Shown: positions 32,786 to 43,600 of the stretch, in pieces
How the letters are laid out: each line of letters opens with the position of its first letter
Position numbering within the stretch: the first letter of the stretch is position 1
NCBI RefSeq assembly: GCF_009765975.1
Contig: NZ_LMUJ01000048.1
Location: 185,400-249,399 of the forward strand
DNA from: Acidisphaera sp. S103
GTDB taxonomy: Bacteria > Pseudomonadota > Alphaproteobacteria > Acetobacterales > Acetobacteraceae
Length of the DNA stretch: 64,000 nt
Direction: 5' to 3'
Notes under the pieces: generated by a model
Database searches by the model: none
What the model was told of the DNA's origin: nothing
Seen by the model: the letters and a program-made list of their open reading frames with translations, nothing else
Program-made: the position numbers and the translations under genes

Positions 32786-33679
32786 TCAGACCGCGGTTGC
32801 TGCTTTCCGCACCACGATCGTCGTCCATGGCCCTTGCGGCAACATCCGCTCCAGCCGAAGCCCCTGCGACCGGTGCGCCGCCAGCACCCAGCGCGCCTGG
32901 TTGGCGAGCAGCCCCGCCAGAATCGCGGTGCCGCCTGGAGCCAAATTCAACGCCAGATCACGCGCCATCAGGCACAGTGGGCGGGCGAGGATGTTGGCGA
33001 ACACCAGGTCGTAAGGCCCGCTGCCGCGCACGAACGGGTCGCGCCATCCATCGGCCAGCCGAGCCGTCACCAGGTGCGTCACCCCATTCAGTTCCGCGTT
33101 TTCCGCTGCCACGCGTACCGCCCAGGGTTCGATATCGGTCGCCAGCACGGGCTGGTTCATCAACCGCGCCGCCGCCATCGCCAAAATCCCAGACCCCGTG
33201 CCCATATCCAAAATCCGCGACGGCCGGCGGCGCGCGACGGTTTCCAGTGCGACTAGACACCCGCGCGTGGAACCATGCTCGCCGGTTCCGAACGCCAGTC
33301 CGGCGTCCAGCGTCAGCGTGATCCGGTTCGGCGTCTCCGGTCCGGTCAGATGCGTGCCGCGCACCGCGAACCGCTCACCGATCAACTGTTCGGGGAACGA
33401 TGCGTAGGTCCGGGCCAACCAGCCATCCGCTTCGGTTGGCGAACGCTCCAGCACCGGCGCTTCGCCGGTCATCACAGCCGCCACCGCCAGGGAGGACGCC
33501 AGTTCAGCCTCGTTGACGCCGACCTGCTTGACGCCCTCGACCCGCCAGATGCCGGTGTCGTGGTTACGGAAGAAACCAACCGTTTCGCACGCGTTGGCCA
33601 GGGCGGCTTCGTAGGCCTCCAGTGCGTCCTCCGTCACGCTGACGGCGACGGTTTCCAGCGGGATCGGATGATTGGCCAT
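32786..33679 (-). CDS. prmA: Ribosomal protein L11 methyltransferase PrmA
   Basis: A 297-residue enzyme that trimethylates lysines and the N-terminus of ribosomal protein L11. The C-terminal Rossmann domain shows DAGLAFGTGEHGSTRGCL, the SAM loop ILDMGTGSGILAMAAARL, ATDIEPWAV, and the catalytic-type FANILARPL motif. The N-terminal 110 residues form the substrate-recognition domain, somewhat divergent as in other Alphaproteobacteria. The ATG at 33679 (MANHPIPLETVAV) was chosen over one 30 bases upstream that lies near the repeat. It follows uvrD on the same strand, separated by a family C palindrome. Confidence 0.93.
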   Translation of the reverse strand: MANHPIPLETVAVSVTEDALEAYEAALANACETVGFFRNHDTGIWRVEGVKQVGVNEAELASSLAVAAVMTGEAPVLERSPTEADGWLARTYASFPEQLIGERFAVRGTHLTGPETPNRITLTLDAGLAFGTGEHGSTRGCLVALETVARRRPSRILDMGTGSGILAMAAARLMNQPVLATDIEPWAVRVAAENAELNGVTHLVTARLADGWRDPFVRGSGPYDLVFANILARPLCLMARDLALNLAPGGTAILAGLLANQARWVLAAHRSQGLRLERMLPQGPWTTIVVRKAATAV

Positions 33680-33691
33680 AAGAACTCTCTG

Positions 33692-33742
33692 TTTGATCGC
33701 GTGATTCACGCCTTCCGGCCTCCGGCCTCAGACGATCACGCT
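33692..33742. repeat. Dispersed palindrome, family C, copy 2
   Basis: The same arms as at 20285-20320 (TTTGATCGCGTGATT and CGATCACGCT), here 26 bases apart with an inner CCGGCCTCCGG. The last base belongs to the uvrD stop codon. It lies between uvrD and prmA. Confidence 0.6.
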
Positions 33743-35943
33743 CAGGCACGCTCCACGAAGCGATCCAGCACGCGTTTGTCGCCGGATGTTTCGAAATGCA
33801 CGTCCAGCTTGTCGTCGTCGACCGCATTGACCGTGCCGTAGCCGAATTTCTGGTGGAACACCCGCGCGCCCACCGGAATTTTGTCAGCCCGAGCGGGACG
33901 TCCGGGTTGCTCCCAGACGTCGATCACGCGGGGCGGGCGGGCGATCAGCGGAAACTGGCCGGAGAACGCTGTCGCCGCGTTGATCCGGGCGGTTCGAGAC
34001 CCGCCAATCTGCGCCACATGTGCGTCGGGCAGTTCTTCCAGGAAGCGGCTGGGGATGCTGACCTGCCAGTTCGCATAAATCCGCCGATTGGCCGCATGAC
34101 TGACGATCGCCCGCTTCCGCGCTCGGGTCAGACCGACATAGGCAAGGCGACGTTCTTCCTCCAACCCCTTGTTCCCGCTTTCATCCATCGACCGCTGGTT
34201 GGGGAAGACGCCTTCCTCCCACCCCGGCAGGAAGACAGTGTCGAATTCCAGTCCCTTCGCGCCGTGCAGGGTCATCAGGCTGACCTTGTCGGTGTCGGAT
34301 CGGTCCTCGTTCTCCGTCACCAGCGCGACGTGATCGAGGAATCCGGCCAGCGTCTCGAAATCGGCCAGGGCGCGAACCAGTTCCTTCAGGTTTTCCAGCC
34401 GGCCGGGGGCCTCGGCGGATTTGTCCTGCTTCCACATCTCGGTGTAGCCGCTTTCGTCCAGCATCGTGGCGACGGTGACGACGTGGCCATCGACCGCCAG
34501 CATGTCTCGCCAATGGCCCATGTCGCGTAGAAGCGCGCCGATCGCCTCCTTCACCTTGCCTTTCAGGCCGGCGGTTTCCACCAGGCGGCCAGCAGCCACG
34601 GACAGCGGAACCTGCCACGCGCGGGAGGCTTCGTGCATGGTCCGCAGCGCCGATTCGCCGACGCCGCGGCGGGGCACGTTGACGATCCGCTCGAACGCCA
34701 GATCGTCGGCCGGCTGCACCGTGGCGCGCATATAGGCGATGGCGTCGCGGATTTCGGCGCGTTCGTAGAACCGCAGGCCACCGACCACGCGATAGGGGAT
34801 ACCGACCTGGATCAGCCGTTCCTCAAAGGCGCGGGTTTGGAAACCGGCGCGGACCAGGACAGCCATCTCGGCCAAAGGATGTCCGTCGCGGCGCAGTTCC
34901 TCGATCTTGCCGGCGACCATCTTGGCTTCTTCGTCGGAATCCCAGAGTTCGACGACGGAGACTTTTTCGCCGTCCTGGGCGTCCGTTCGGCCCGGGCGCA
35001 GGGTCTTGCCCAGCCGGCCCTCATTGTGAGCGATCAAGCCGGAGGCGGCGGCGAGGATGGAGGCGGTGGAACGATAGTTGGATTCCAGGCGGACGATGTG
35101 GGCGCCCTCGAAGTCTTTTTCGAAGCGCAGGATGTTTTCCACCTCGGCGCCGCGCCAGGAGTAGATCGACTGGTCGTCGTCGCCGACACAGCAGATGTTC
35201 TGGTGGCCCTGGGCGAGCAGCCGCAACCACAAATACTGCACCAGGTTGGTGTCCTGGTACTCGTCCACCAGGATGTAGCGGAACCGGCGATGGTAGTCGG
35301 CCAGCACGTCCGGCCGGGTCCGCAGGATCTCCGTCATGTGCAGAAGCAGATCGCCGAAATCCACCGTGTTCAAGGTGCGCAGGCGGTCCTGATAGGCGGC
35401 ATACAGCGTCTGGGCCAGGCCGTTGGCGAAGTCGGAGTCTTCGTTCGGGGTAATCCGCGCCGGGGTCAGGCCGCGGTCCTTCCAGCGCTGGATCACCGCC
35501 ATCAGCGCCGCCGGCACCCAACGTTTGGTATCGATCCGTTCCGCCTCCATCACCTGCTTCAGCAGGCGAAGCTGGTCGTCGGTGTCCAGGATGGTGAAGT
35601 TGGATGCCAGCCCGACCTGTTCGGCATGCCGGCGCAGCATGCGGGCGCACAAGGCGTGGAATGTCCCCAGCCACAGGCCCTCCGCGGGTTCGCCGAGGAG
35701 GGCGGAGACCCGTTCGCGCATCTCGCGGGCGGCCTTGTTGGTGAACGTGACGGCCAGCACCTGGTTCGGGAAGGCGCGTTTGGTCAGCAGGATGTGGGCG
35801 AATCGCGTGGTCAGCACGCGGGTTTTGCCGGTGCCGGCACCGGCCAGCACCAGCAGCGGGCCATCGACAGTTTCGACGGCCGCGCGCTGCTCGGGGTTCA
35901 GGCGGGTCAGGTAGTCTTGGGGAAGAGCGGATGAGGTCTGCAC
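33742..35943 (-). CDS. uvrD: ATP-dependent DNA helicase UvrD/PcrA
   Basis: A 733-residue superfamily 1A 3'-5' helicase for nucleotide-excision and mismatch repair. Motifs in order: LTRLNPEQRAAVE (Q-like motif), Walker A AGAGTGKTR (Lys40), VTFTNKAAREMR, Walker B ILVDEYQDTN, VGDDDQSIYSWRGA (motif III), LESNYRS, VSLMTLHGAKGLEFDTVFL (motif V) and EERRLAYVGLTRARKR (motif VI). The C-terminal Tudor-like segment (KIPVGARVFHQKFGYGTV) that binds RNA polymerase is present. The GTG at 35943 (VQTSSALPQDYLTRLNPEQR) was chosen because it gives the usual distance to the first motif; its Shine-Dalgarno is weak. Confidence 0.95.
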   Translation of the reverse strand: MQTSSALPQDYLTRLNPEQRAAVETVDGPLLVLAGAGTGKTRVLTTRFAHILLTKRAFPNQVLAVTFTNKAAREMRERVSALLGEPAEGLWLGTFHALCARMLRRHAEQVGLASNFTILDTDDQLRLLKQVMEAERIDTKRWVPAALMAVIQRWKDRGLTPARITPNEDSDFANGLAQTLYAAYQDRLRTLNTVDFGDLLLHMTEILRTRPDVLADYHRRFRYILVDEYQDTNLVQYLWLRLLAQGHQNICCVGDDDQSIYSWRGAEVENILRFEKDFEGAHIVRLESNYRSTASILAAASGLIAHNEGRLGKTLRPGRTDAQDGEKVSVVELWDSDEEAKMVAGKIEELRRDGHPLAEMAVLVRAGFQTRAFEERLIQVGIPYRVVGGLRFYERAEIRDAIAYMRATVQPADDLAFERIVNVPRRGVGESALRTMHEASRAWQVPLSVAAGRLVETAGLKGKVKEAIGALLRDMGHWRDMLAVDGHVVTVATMLDESGYTEMWKQDKSAEAPGRLENLKELVRALADFETLAGFLDHVALVTENEDRSDTDKVSLMTLHGAKGLEFDTVFLPGWEEGVFPNQRSMDESGNKGLEEERRLAYVGLTRARKRAIVSHAANRRIYANWQVSIPSRFLEELPDAHVAQIGGSRTARINAATAFSGQFPLIARPPRVIDVWEQPGRPARADKIPVGARVFHQKFGYGTVNAVDDDKLDVHFETSGDKRVLDRFVERA

Positions 35944-36409
35944 GCAATTGGATATAAGGCACTTCGGGGAGGGACGGAAATGTGCGTTCCACCAAGCTGC
36001 GGCACCTGCATCCACGGCCTCCGTTGCATTTCGGAAGGCGAACACAGATCGGCCAGCGGTCGTCCCTTTGCCAGAGGACGGTAGCATGGTCCCGCCTGGC
36101 CTGCCGGTTCGGATCGGCACCCGAGCGCATCGGGCATGGGGAGGTGACGGGTACCGTCCGCCGGTTTCGCCGAGGTGCCCGGCATCATGCTCGCACGGTG
36201 TAAAGCGTTAGCGCGGGTTGTTCTGGGCATGGCGTGCCAGCCTGCCGCGTGTCACACGGCGTCGCTGGTTGGAACCAGGCGCCCCACACCGGGACATAAG
36301 GACAAAATCGGCTACTGGAAGGCCGTTCCCCGGATTCGAGACCCAACAATTTCATCCAATCAGGCGTCGTCCACACTTTCAGGGGCTGGCATGTTTGTCG
36401 CCGGCTGAG
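35944..36409. other. Intergenic stretch, no gene recognised
   Basis: About 465 bases between uvrD and the control region of PEP-CTERM gene 2. Short frames on both strands have no family resemblance. No strong hairpin or repeat is seen. Confidence 0.5.
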
Positions 36410-36426
36410 AGTCGGAATTTTTTACA
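36410..36426 (+). promoter_or_regulatory. Upstream element of PEP-CTERM gene 2 (putative enhancer site)
   Basis: AGTCGGAATTTTTTACA, matching the element before PEP-CTERM gene 1 in 13 of 17 positions and followed in both by CTTCG. It lies 53 bases before the -24 GG, which is 11 bases (one helical turn) closer than at gene 1. Confidence 0.6.
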
Positions 36427-36477
36427 CTTCGCAAGTGCCTCGGCATCATCGATCAATAATTTCAACAAGTTAAAAAC

Positions 36478-36493
36478 TGGCATAGCCCTTGCA
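36478..36493 (+). promoter_or_regulatory. Sigma-54 promoter of PEP-CTERM gene 2
   Basis: TGGCATAgcccTTGCA, with GG (-24) and GC (-12) 10 bases apart, a good RpoN promoter. The -12 GC is 53 bases upstream of the ATG. Confidence 0.78.
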
Positions 36494-36544
36494 TTGAACC
36501 TGCCACGCCTAAGACGCTGCCCACATGGTACCTGGAGAGATCGG

Positions 36545-37234
36545 ATGAACCCCTACAAAGTCGCCCTTGTTGCAACGACCGCACTCGTGGCCAGCAATTC
36601 GCTGTCGTTCGCGAACGTGGTCGCGCAGACCGCAACCTTCAGTGCGTTGACCGACTGGGGAACGACACCCCAAACCCCCAACTTCACGCCGACCCAAAGC
36701 CTTGGTTTCGCGGGGTTCAATACCAGCCTTGGGACGTTGAACAGCATCACCATTACTATCACCGACAGCGTCAATGGCTCTCTTAACCTTAAAAACAGTG
36801 GCACCGGCTCGACGAGTGTCACCGGCAGTCTGTTGAACACGCTAAAATACTCCTATCCGAACCTCGCGCAGAAGTCGATTACCCTCGCCAGTTCGTCCTT
36901 TTCCGCGACGCTGGGAGCGGGAGCGAGTTCGGGTTTTCAGCCTGTCTCCGGTACCACGACCAGAAATGCGACCGTGAGTAGCGATCTCGCGGCGTTCGAG
37001 ACGGCGTGGGCCGTCACCGCCGGCGACCTCGGGCAACTAACCATCGGCTCTGGCAATAGTAACGGTATAGCTACCTACACCGATACGGGCACACTGACGA
37101 TCGTGGCAGACTACAACTACACGCCTGCGGCGCCTCCTCCTCCGCCGGGGGTTCCCGAGCCCGCCACTCTGTCCATCCTGGGAGCCGGTTTGACGGGCCT
37201 CGGCCTGCTGCGCCGCCGCCGGAAGTCAACCTAA
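36545..37234 (+). CDS. PEP-CTERM sorting-domain protein 2 (choice-of-anchor E-like)
   Basis: A 229-residue exported protein. A signal peptide (MNPYKVALVATTALVASNSL, cleavage after SFA near residue 23) is followed by a Thr/Ser/Asn-rich body whose beginning, QTATFSALTDWGTTPQTPNF, fits the choice-of-anchor E type. A Pro-rich spacer (PAAPPPPPG) leads to the sorting tail VPEPATLSILGAGLTGLGLL and RRRRKST. Exosortase would process the PEP motif at about 204-206. It is rich in Thr and Ser and may be glycosylated. The ATG has GGAGAG nearby. Sigma-54 control is predicted, as for PEP-CTERM gene 1; the two proteins are not close homologues outside the tail. Confidence 0.88.
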   Translation: MNPYKVALVATTALVASNSLSFANVVAQTATFSALTDWGTTPQTPNFTPTQSLGFAGFNTSLGTLNSITITITDSVNGSLNLKNSGTGSTSVTGSLLNTLKYSYPNLAQKSITLASSSFSATLGAGASSGFQPVSGTTTRNATVSSDLAAFETAWAVTAGDLGQLTIGSGNSNGIATYTDTGTLTIVADYNYTPAAPPPPPGVPEPATLSILGAGLTGLGLLRRRRKST

Positions 37235-37255
37235 ACCAGATTGGCTTAGCCACAC

Positions 37256-37293
37256 AAACGGAGCGGCCCTTCATCCGAGGCCGCTCCGTTTAG
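37256..37293 (+). terminator. Terminator of PEP-CTERM gene 2
   Basis: Perfect stem AAACGGAGCGGCC with GGCCGCTCCGTTT and a 10-12 base loop, starting about 20 bases after the stop; the 3' arm ends in TTT, followed by AGTATGTTT. It could work in both directions. Confidence 0.75.
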
Positions 37294-37662
37294 TATGTTT
37301 AGGTTGTGTGTCGGATATCTTTTTTCGCCGATGATTGGCTTGACCAGACGCGAGATCGTCCGGTGGGTGGACTGGCCGCGCCCAGTGTAAAGAATTCCGA
37401 CAAGCTGAACGTGGTTTCATAGTGTCTTCGAATTTTGCCTCGGTCTCGTGGCCGAACTTCACAAAACAACCCGCCAACCGTCGAACAAGACCAGGTCGAT
37501 GGTGGCCCGCCGCTAATCATCTGCAGCGTTCTCGCGACGTCAACATATCCGCGGTTCCCGCTCACAACTGACAAGTGATGTCCGGGTCAGGCGCGCATTT
37601 CAATTGATTGCCAGACCCTCTAGAACGGCACGCGACAACCGAATGTTCATGCGCGACTCCCT
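37294..37662. other. Intergenic leader of the sulfotransferase giant
   Basis: About 370 bases with no called gene. It contains the orphan upstream element at 37386-37402. A poor sigma-54-like sequence (TGGCCGAACTTCACA at 37449-37463) lacks the -12 GC. Just before the big gene a 7-codon frame (37643-37666) ends in a TGA that overlaps its ATG. Confidence 0.5.
37386..37402 (-). promoter_or_regulatory. Third copy of the PEP-CTERM upstream element (orphan)
   Basis: On the minus strand TGTCGGAATTCTTTACA, the best consensus form of the 17-bp element. It has TGT/ACA ends and so may be read in either direction. No convincing sigma-54 promoter is found at the expected distance on either strand. Confidence 0.55.
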
Positions 37663-40600
37663 ATGACCGAAGCAAGCGATACGGCCACCGACATCGATGC
37701 CGGGTTGGCGCACCATGAAGCCGGTCGGCTCGCCCAGGCGGAAGCGCTGTACCGCAGGGTTCTGGAACAAGAGCCCGATCACCCTGATGCGCTCAACCTG
37801 CTCGGTGTCATCCTGCAAGACACCGGCAATCTGACTGAGTCGATCGCTGTCCTGTCCCAGGCTGTGGCCGCCGATCCGGAATTTCCCGAGGCATTCGCGA
37901 ACCTCGCCCGTGCCCAATGCGCCGCCGGCGATCCGGCGGCCGCGAAACGCAGCAGCCAACGGGCGATTGAGCTGGACCCGGACCTGGCCGAGGCACACCT
38001 GCAACTGGCCCGATCCCTGCTCGCACTGCAGGACGATGCGGCCGTCGTGATTGCCGCGACCCGGGCGGCAGCCCTGGCACCGGATTCGGCGGACGCGTTG
38101 CTCTTTCTCGGCCATGCCCAAGGCAAGTTGAAAGACTATCCCGCCGCCGCTGCTGCCTACCGCTCCGCCGAGCAACTGGCTCCCGACCGCTACGAGGTGG
38201 TGTTGAACCTCGGAATCATGCTGGCGGAATTGAATCAACTCGACGAAGCGACCATTTATTGCCAGCACGCCGTGACCCTGAAGCCGGACCACGCCAGCGC
38301 CTACGTCGCCCTGGGAGGGGTTTTGCGGCGATCGGAAGACTTTTCCGGTTCTGTCGAAGCCCTGAACCAGGCCGTCGAACGCGCACCGGACCATCTGGAG
38401 GTCCGGCTGCAACAGGGCGACAACTATGCCCTCATGGGGCGATTTGACGCCGCTGCTGATTGTTACAATCAGCTTCTCGCGCTGGATCCCGCATCGTCGG
38501 ATGCGTTGAGCCGCCTGGCCGCGATCGGCAAACTGCCTGACGCGGCAAGCGCGCATGGCCTGTTGCAAGCGACCCTAAACGACCCGGCCAGATCGGAGAT
38601 CGAGCGGTTGTCGGCAGGGTTTGCGCTGGGCTCGCTGCTGGACAAGGCCGGCAACTACGAAGCCGCCTTTGCGACGTACGCTGCCGCCAACCGGCTGGCG
38701 CTCGAATCGTTTGCCGTGTCCGCGGACAGGTTCGACCTCCCCCAATTTCGGCGGCGGCTCGATCAGCTCAGGACAGCCTTTGTTCCCTCTGCCCTTGAAG
38801 CGACGGCGGGCTGGGGGAATCCGTCCGAGGTTCCCGTCTTCATTGTCGGCATGCCGCGTTCGGGAACCACCCTGGTCGAGCAGATTTTGGCCAGCCATCC
38901 AAAGGTCCACGGGGCAAGCGAGCTGAAGGATATGTTCGAGATCGCCGGGCGCCTGGAAGGCGACGCACCAGGACTCTCGCCGGCCACCTGGGATCCCGCC
39001 GCCGTTCGGGACCAGGCCGCGGCCCAACTCGCGCGGTTGCAGGCACTCGGCGGATCGGCGGATCGGGTCATCGACAAGCTGCCCGACAACATCATGCAGC
39101 TTGGCCACATCGCCGTGTTGTTCCCGAATGCGCGGGTCATCATTTGCCGTCGCGATCCACGTGATGTCGGTCTGTCGTGCTTCTTTCAACGCTTCCGCGA
39201 CGGCATGGCCTGGGCGTACGATCTGACGGACACGGCGGCGCGGACGTCCGAGATCGAGCGGCTGGCCGATCACTGGCGCAATGTCCTTCCCCTGCGGATG
39301 GTGGAGATCAACTACGAGACACTGATTGGCGATCTGAAGGGCGAAAGCCGTCGCCTGATCGACTTCCTCGGACTCGAGTGGGATGACGCCTGCCTGTCAT
39401 TTCATGAAACCCAGCGGGCCGTGCAGACAGCAAGCTTCTGGCAGGTGCGCCAGCCGCTCTATTCTTCTTCCGTCGGACGCTGGCGGCATTATTGCCCGTA
39501 TATCCAGCCATTGCTGGATGGACTGACAGGTCTGGTCGCGACCGACGACACGCAGCTGTCGGTGCCGCGGATTTTGGCCGAGGCTCGGTCTTTCCTGTTG
39601 GCGGGCCATATCGAACCCGCGGAATCGGCCTACCGCCTGGTCATCGAACGTCAGCCGGACAACATCGAAGCCCTTCACCGCCTCGGCCAACTGGTCCGTG
39701 GCCGAGGTGACCCAAGGCAGGCTGCGTCCTTGCTTCGCCGTGCCGCCGCCGGCCGGCCTGGTGACGGTGAATCGTTGGTTGAGTTGTCCCGCGCCTATCG
39801 CGCGATGGGTGATTTTCACGCATCGGCGGAAACCGCCAGCGAAGCGGTCGCGCTGAACGAATCTGACGCGGCGGCTCAATTTTTGCTGGGAAGTGCCCGG
39901 CTGGATCTGAATGATCCGGTCGGCGCGACAGAACCGCTGCAACGCGCCATCGCGTTGGCCCCCGAATTTGCCGACGCTCAGCACTATTTCGCCATGGCCT
40001 GCATGCGGTTAAAAGACTTTCGATCCGCTGCCGCCGCGCTGCGGGAAGCGGTACGGCTGAATCCGGACGACGCCGAGTACCTGACGAAGTTCGGCCGGGT
40101 GCTGTGCGAACTCGACGAGTACACCGTGGCTCTGCCCAGTCTGCGTCGGGCGGTCGAGTTGGCACCCGCGGATGGCCGGGTCCACCTGGCCTTGGTTACC
40201 GCGTTGTGGGGCGCGCGGGACGTCGCGGCGACCGAGGTGGCGTGCGATAAAGCCCTGCTCGTCGCTCCGGACACCGCCGAACTGTGGGTGCATAGCGGCT
40301 ATTGCAAGGCGGCACGCGGCCGGTTTGCCGAGGCGGCGGATTGCTACCGTAAAGCAATCGCCCTCGAACCGGACCTCGACTCACCGCTTTATGGGCTGGT
40401 TTCCGCCGGTCACCTGGCGGAGGTTCAACCGGACGCCGCACGGCTGCGTAACGTGCTTGACGACCCAGGCAAGGCGCAGCGTGAGCGGGCTGGCGCGGGC
40501 CACGCTCTGGGCGAACTGCTCGATCGCGCCGGCGATTATGACGCGGCCTGGGATGCGTATGCGGCCGCCAACCAACTGGCTCGCGCATCGCATCAGGCCA

Positions 40601-43600
40601 CCGGCCGCGCATTCGATCCAATTGCCCTCGATGCATATGTTGAAACGATCATCGCGAATTTTCCGCCCGGAACGTTCCCGGCCACCACAGGTTCGGGCAA
40701 TGCGTCCGATCTTCCGGTGTTCGTGGTCGGCATGCCACGGTCCGGCACGACCTTGGTCGAGCAAATCGCCAGCAGCCATCGGACTGTCTTTGGTGCCGGA
40801 GAACGCGACGACATACGCAACATCGTCGTTCGGCTACAGGCCGGTCAGGCCGATCCACGGCCTATCGCCTGGGACCCGGCCGCCATTGCCCACGAGGCAG
40901 CGGCGCATTTGCAAAAGCTGCGTCTTTGGGGGGGAGACGCCACACGGGTCATCGACAAGTTGCCCGACAATTTTCAGTGGCTCGGGCCTATCGCGATGCT
41001 GTTCCCGCGTGCCCGGGTCATCATCTGCCGCCGGGATCTCCGGGACGTCGGCCTATCGTGCTACCTGCAGCATTTTGGCGACAATTTGCCGTGGGCGACC
41101 AGCCTCGCCGATATCGCTTGTCGGGCGCAGACCTTCGAACGGTTGGTGTCGCATTGGCGGGCCGTGCTGCCGCTGGATATTCTGGAAGTGCAGTACGAGG
41201 ATCTGGTCCATAATTTGGAGTTCGAAAGCCGGCGCCTCATAGAATTCCTTGGATTGGAATGGGATCCCGCCTGCCTCGCGTTCCATGAGACCGAACGGGC
41301 GGTCACGACAGCCAGCCAATGGCAAGTACGCCAGCCATTGTTCACCAATTCGATCGGCCGCTGGCGACACTATAGCGGGCATTTGCAACCCTTGCTCGCC
41401 GGATTGGCCGGACTGGTACCGTCCGACGGCGATGCGGATTGGGATTCCCTGGCCGCCGAACCAGCGGCGGCGCTGACAATCGCGGTGTCTCATCACCGCG
41501 GTGGCCGCCTCGACTATGCGGAGCCGATCTACCAGGCGTTGTTGCGGCGCGATCCGGATGATGCGGCCACGCTGCATCTGCTCGGACTGCTGCGGCTGGA
41601 TCGTGGACAGCCGGCGGAGGCAATTGCGCTGATCACCCACTCCCTGGCACTGCGGCCCAATGTCGCAGCCGTGCTGGCTGCCCTCGCCCGTGCCCATTGT
41701 GCCGGCGGTGATGCCGAGGCCGCGGTCGAGGTCGCCCGGCAAGCGGCCGGTCTCGACCCGAACCTGCCCGAGGCATGGGCCGCGTTGGCAACGGCACTGA
41801 CCCGCCTGAAGGATGACGAAGCCGCCACGCAGGCGTGGCATGCGGCGCTGGCGTTGAAACCCGGTGACCCGGGATTGCTGATCGATTTCGCGGGATCGCT
41901 CGTCCAGCTCGATCACCTTGATCAGGCGTTGGCGACCTATCGCCAGGCCGCTTCCCTGGCACCTGGCGACCCGCGTGCGCTGTTTGGTGTCGCCCATGCC
42001 CAGTTGCACGCCGGGGACGCCGCCACGGCGGCCGACACGTGCCGGCACGCGCTTGAGACGATGCCGGATTGGTCGAGGATGTGGATGTTGCTGGCCAATT
42101 GCGAGGCCATGCGGGGCCGGTTCGATGCCGCGGCCGAAGCCTACCGACGCACCTTGGCGCTCGAACCCGGGTTGATTGACGCGTTCCATGATCTTGTATC
42201 GATGGAGGGGCGCTTCGACGACATTGCGGCGACGCATGTAGCACAGAACGTGCTGGAGGACCCGGCCCGGCCGGTAAGGGACCGCGTCGCGGCGGGATTC
42301 GCGCTTGGAAAAATCCACGACCGGTCGGGCGCGTATGATCAGGCTTTTGCTGCTTTTGCGCTAGGCAACCGGCTGCTGCGTGACGATCGTGCGGCACGCG
42401 GGTATGTCTTCGATCGAAACCAGTTTCGTGCCCTGGTGGACCGGCAGATCGCCGCGATCAATCGGCAGACGTTCGCCGTCACGGCGGGATGGGGTAATCC
42501 GTCCGAGGCGCCCGTATTCATCGTCGGAATGCCACGCTCCGGTACCAGCCTGGTGGAACAGATCGCCGCAAGCCATCCGCTCGTGTTTGGTGCTGGCGAG
42601 CAGAGTGAGATTTTTCACATTCTGACGACACTGGACGGCGGGCCGACCGTCCGCCGTCCCGCCGTCGCCTGGGATCGGGAAGCCGTGCGCCGCGAAACGC
42701 TCGCGCACGTCCGATACCTGCGTGGCCTCGGCGGCGACGCTGTCCGGGTCATCGACAAGCAGCCGGACAACATCCAGTGTCTCGGCCAGATCGCCGTGCT
42801 GTTCCCGCATGCGCGCATCGTGGTCTGCCGGCGTGACCTGCGGGACGTCGGCCTGTCATGCTTTTTCCAGTATTTTCGCGAGGACGAACTGACCTGGCCC
42901 GACGATCTCGTGGACTGCGCGTTCCGTGCCCGGGAAGTCGAACGTCTGATGGACCATTGGCGCAAGGTGCTGCCGTTCCCCATCCTGGAGATCGACTACG
43001 AGACCCTGATCGCCAATCCGGAAAGCGAAAGCCGCCGGTTGATCGACTTCCTCGGCCTGGAATGGGATCCGGCGTGCCTCGCTTTCCATGAAACGGAACG
43101 GACCGTGATGACCGCCAGTCACTGGCAGGTGCGTCAGCCGTTGTATGCGAGTTCGGTCGGACGCTGGCGCCATTATCGCCGGCACTTGCAGCCCCTGCTC
43201 GCCGGACTGGCTGGACTGGTTCCCTCAGACGGCGATGACGATTGGGACTCGCTGGCGAGTGACCCGGCGACGGCGCTGGCCATCGCGGTGTCCCACTATC
43301 AAGGTGGTCGGCCCGACCATGCGGAGCCGATCTACCGGGCCGTGCTGCGGCATAACCCTGACGATCCGGTCGCGCTGCATCTGTTGGGGTTGCTCGTGCT
43401 GGATCGGGGAGACCCGGCGGAATCGATCGCATTGATCACCCGCTCCCTGACGCTGAGACCCGACCTGGCTCCGGTGCTGGCAGACCTGTCGGGGGCTCAC
43501 CGCGCGGCGGGCAATGCCGAACCAGCGGTCGAAGCAGCCCGCCATGCGGTGGCCATCGACCCGGCTTTGCCTGTCGCGCTGGTGCAACTCGGCTACGCAC

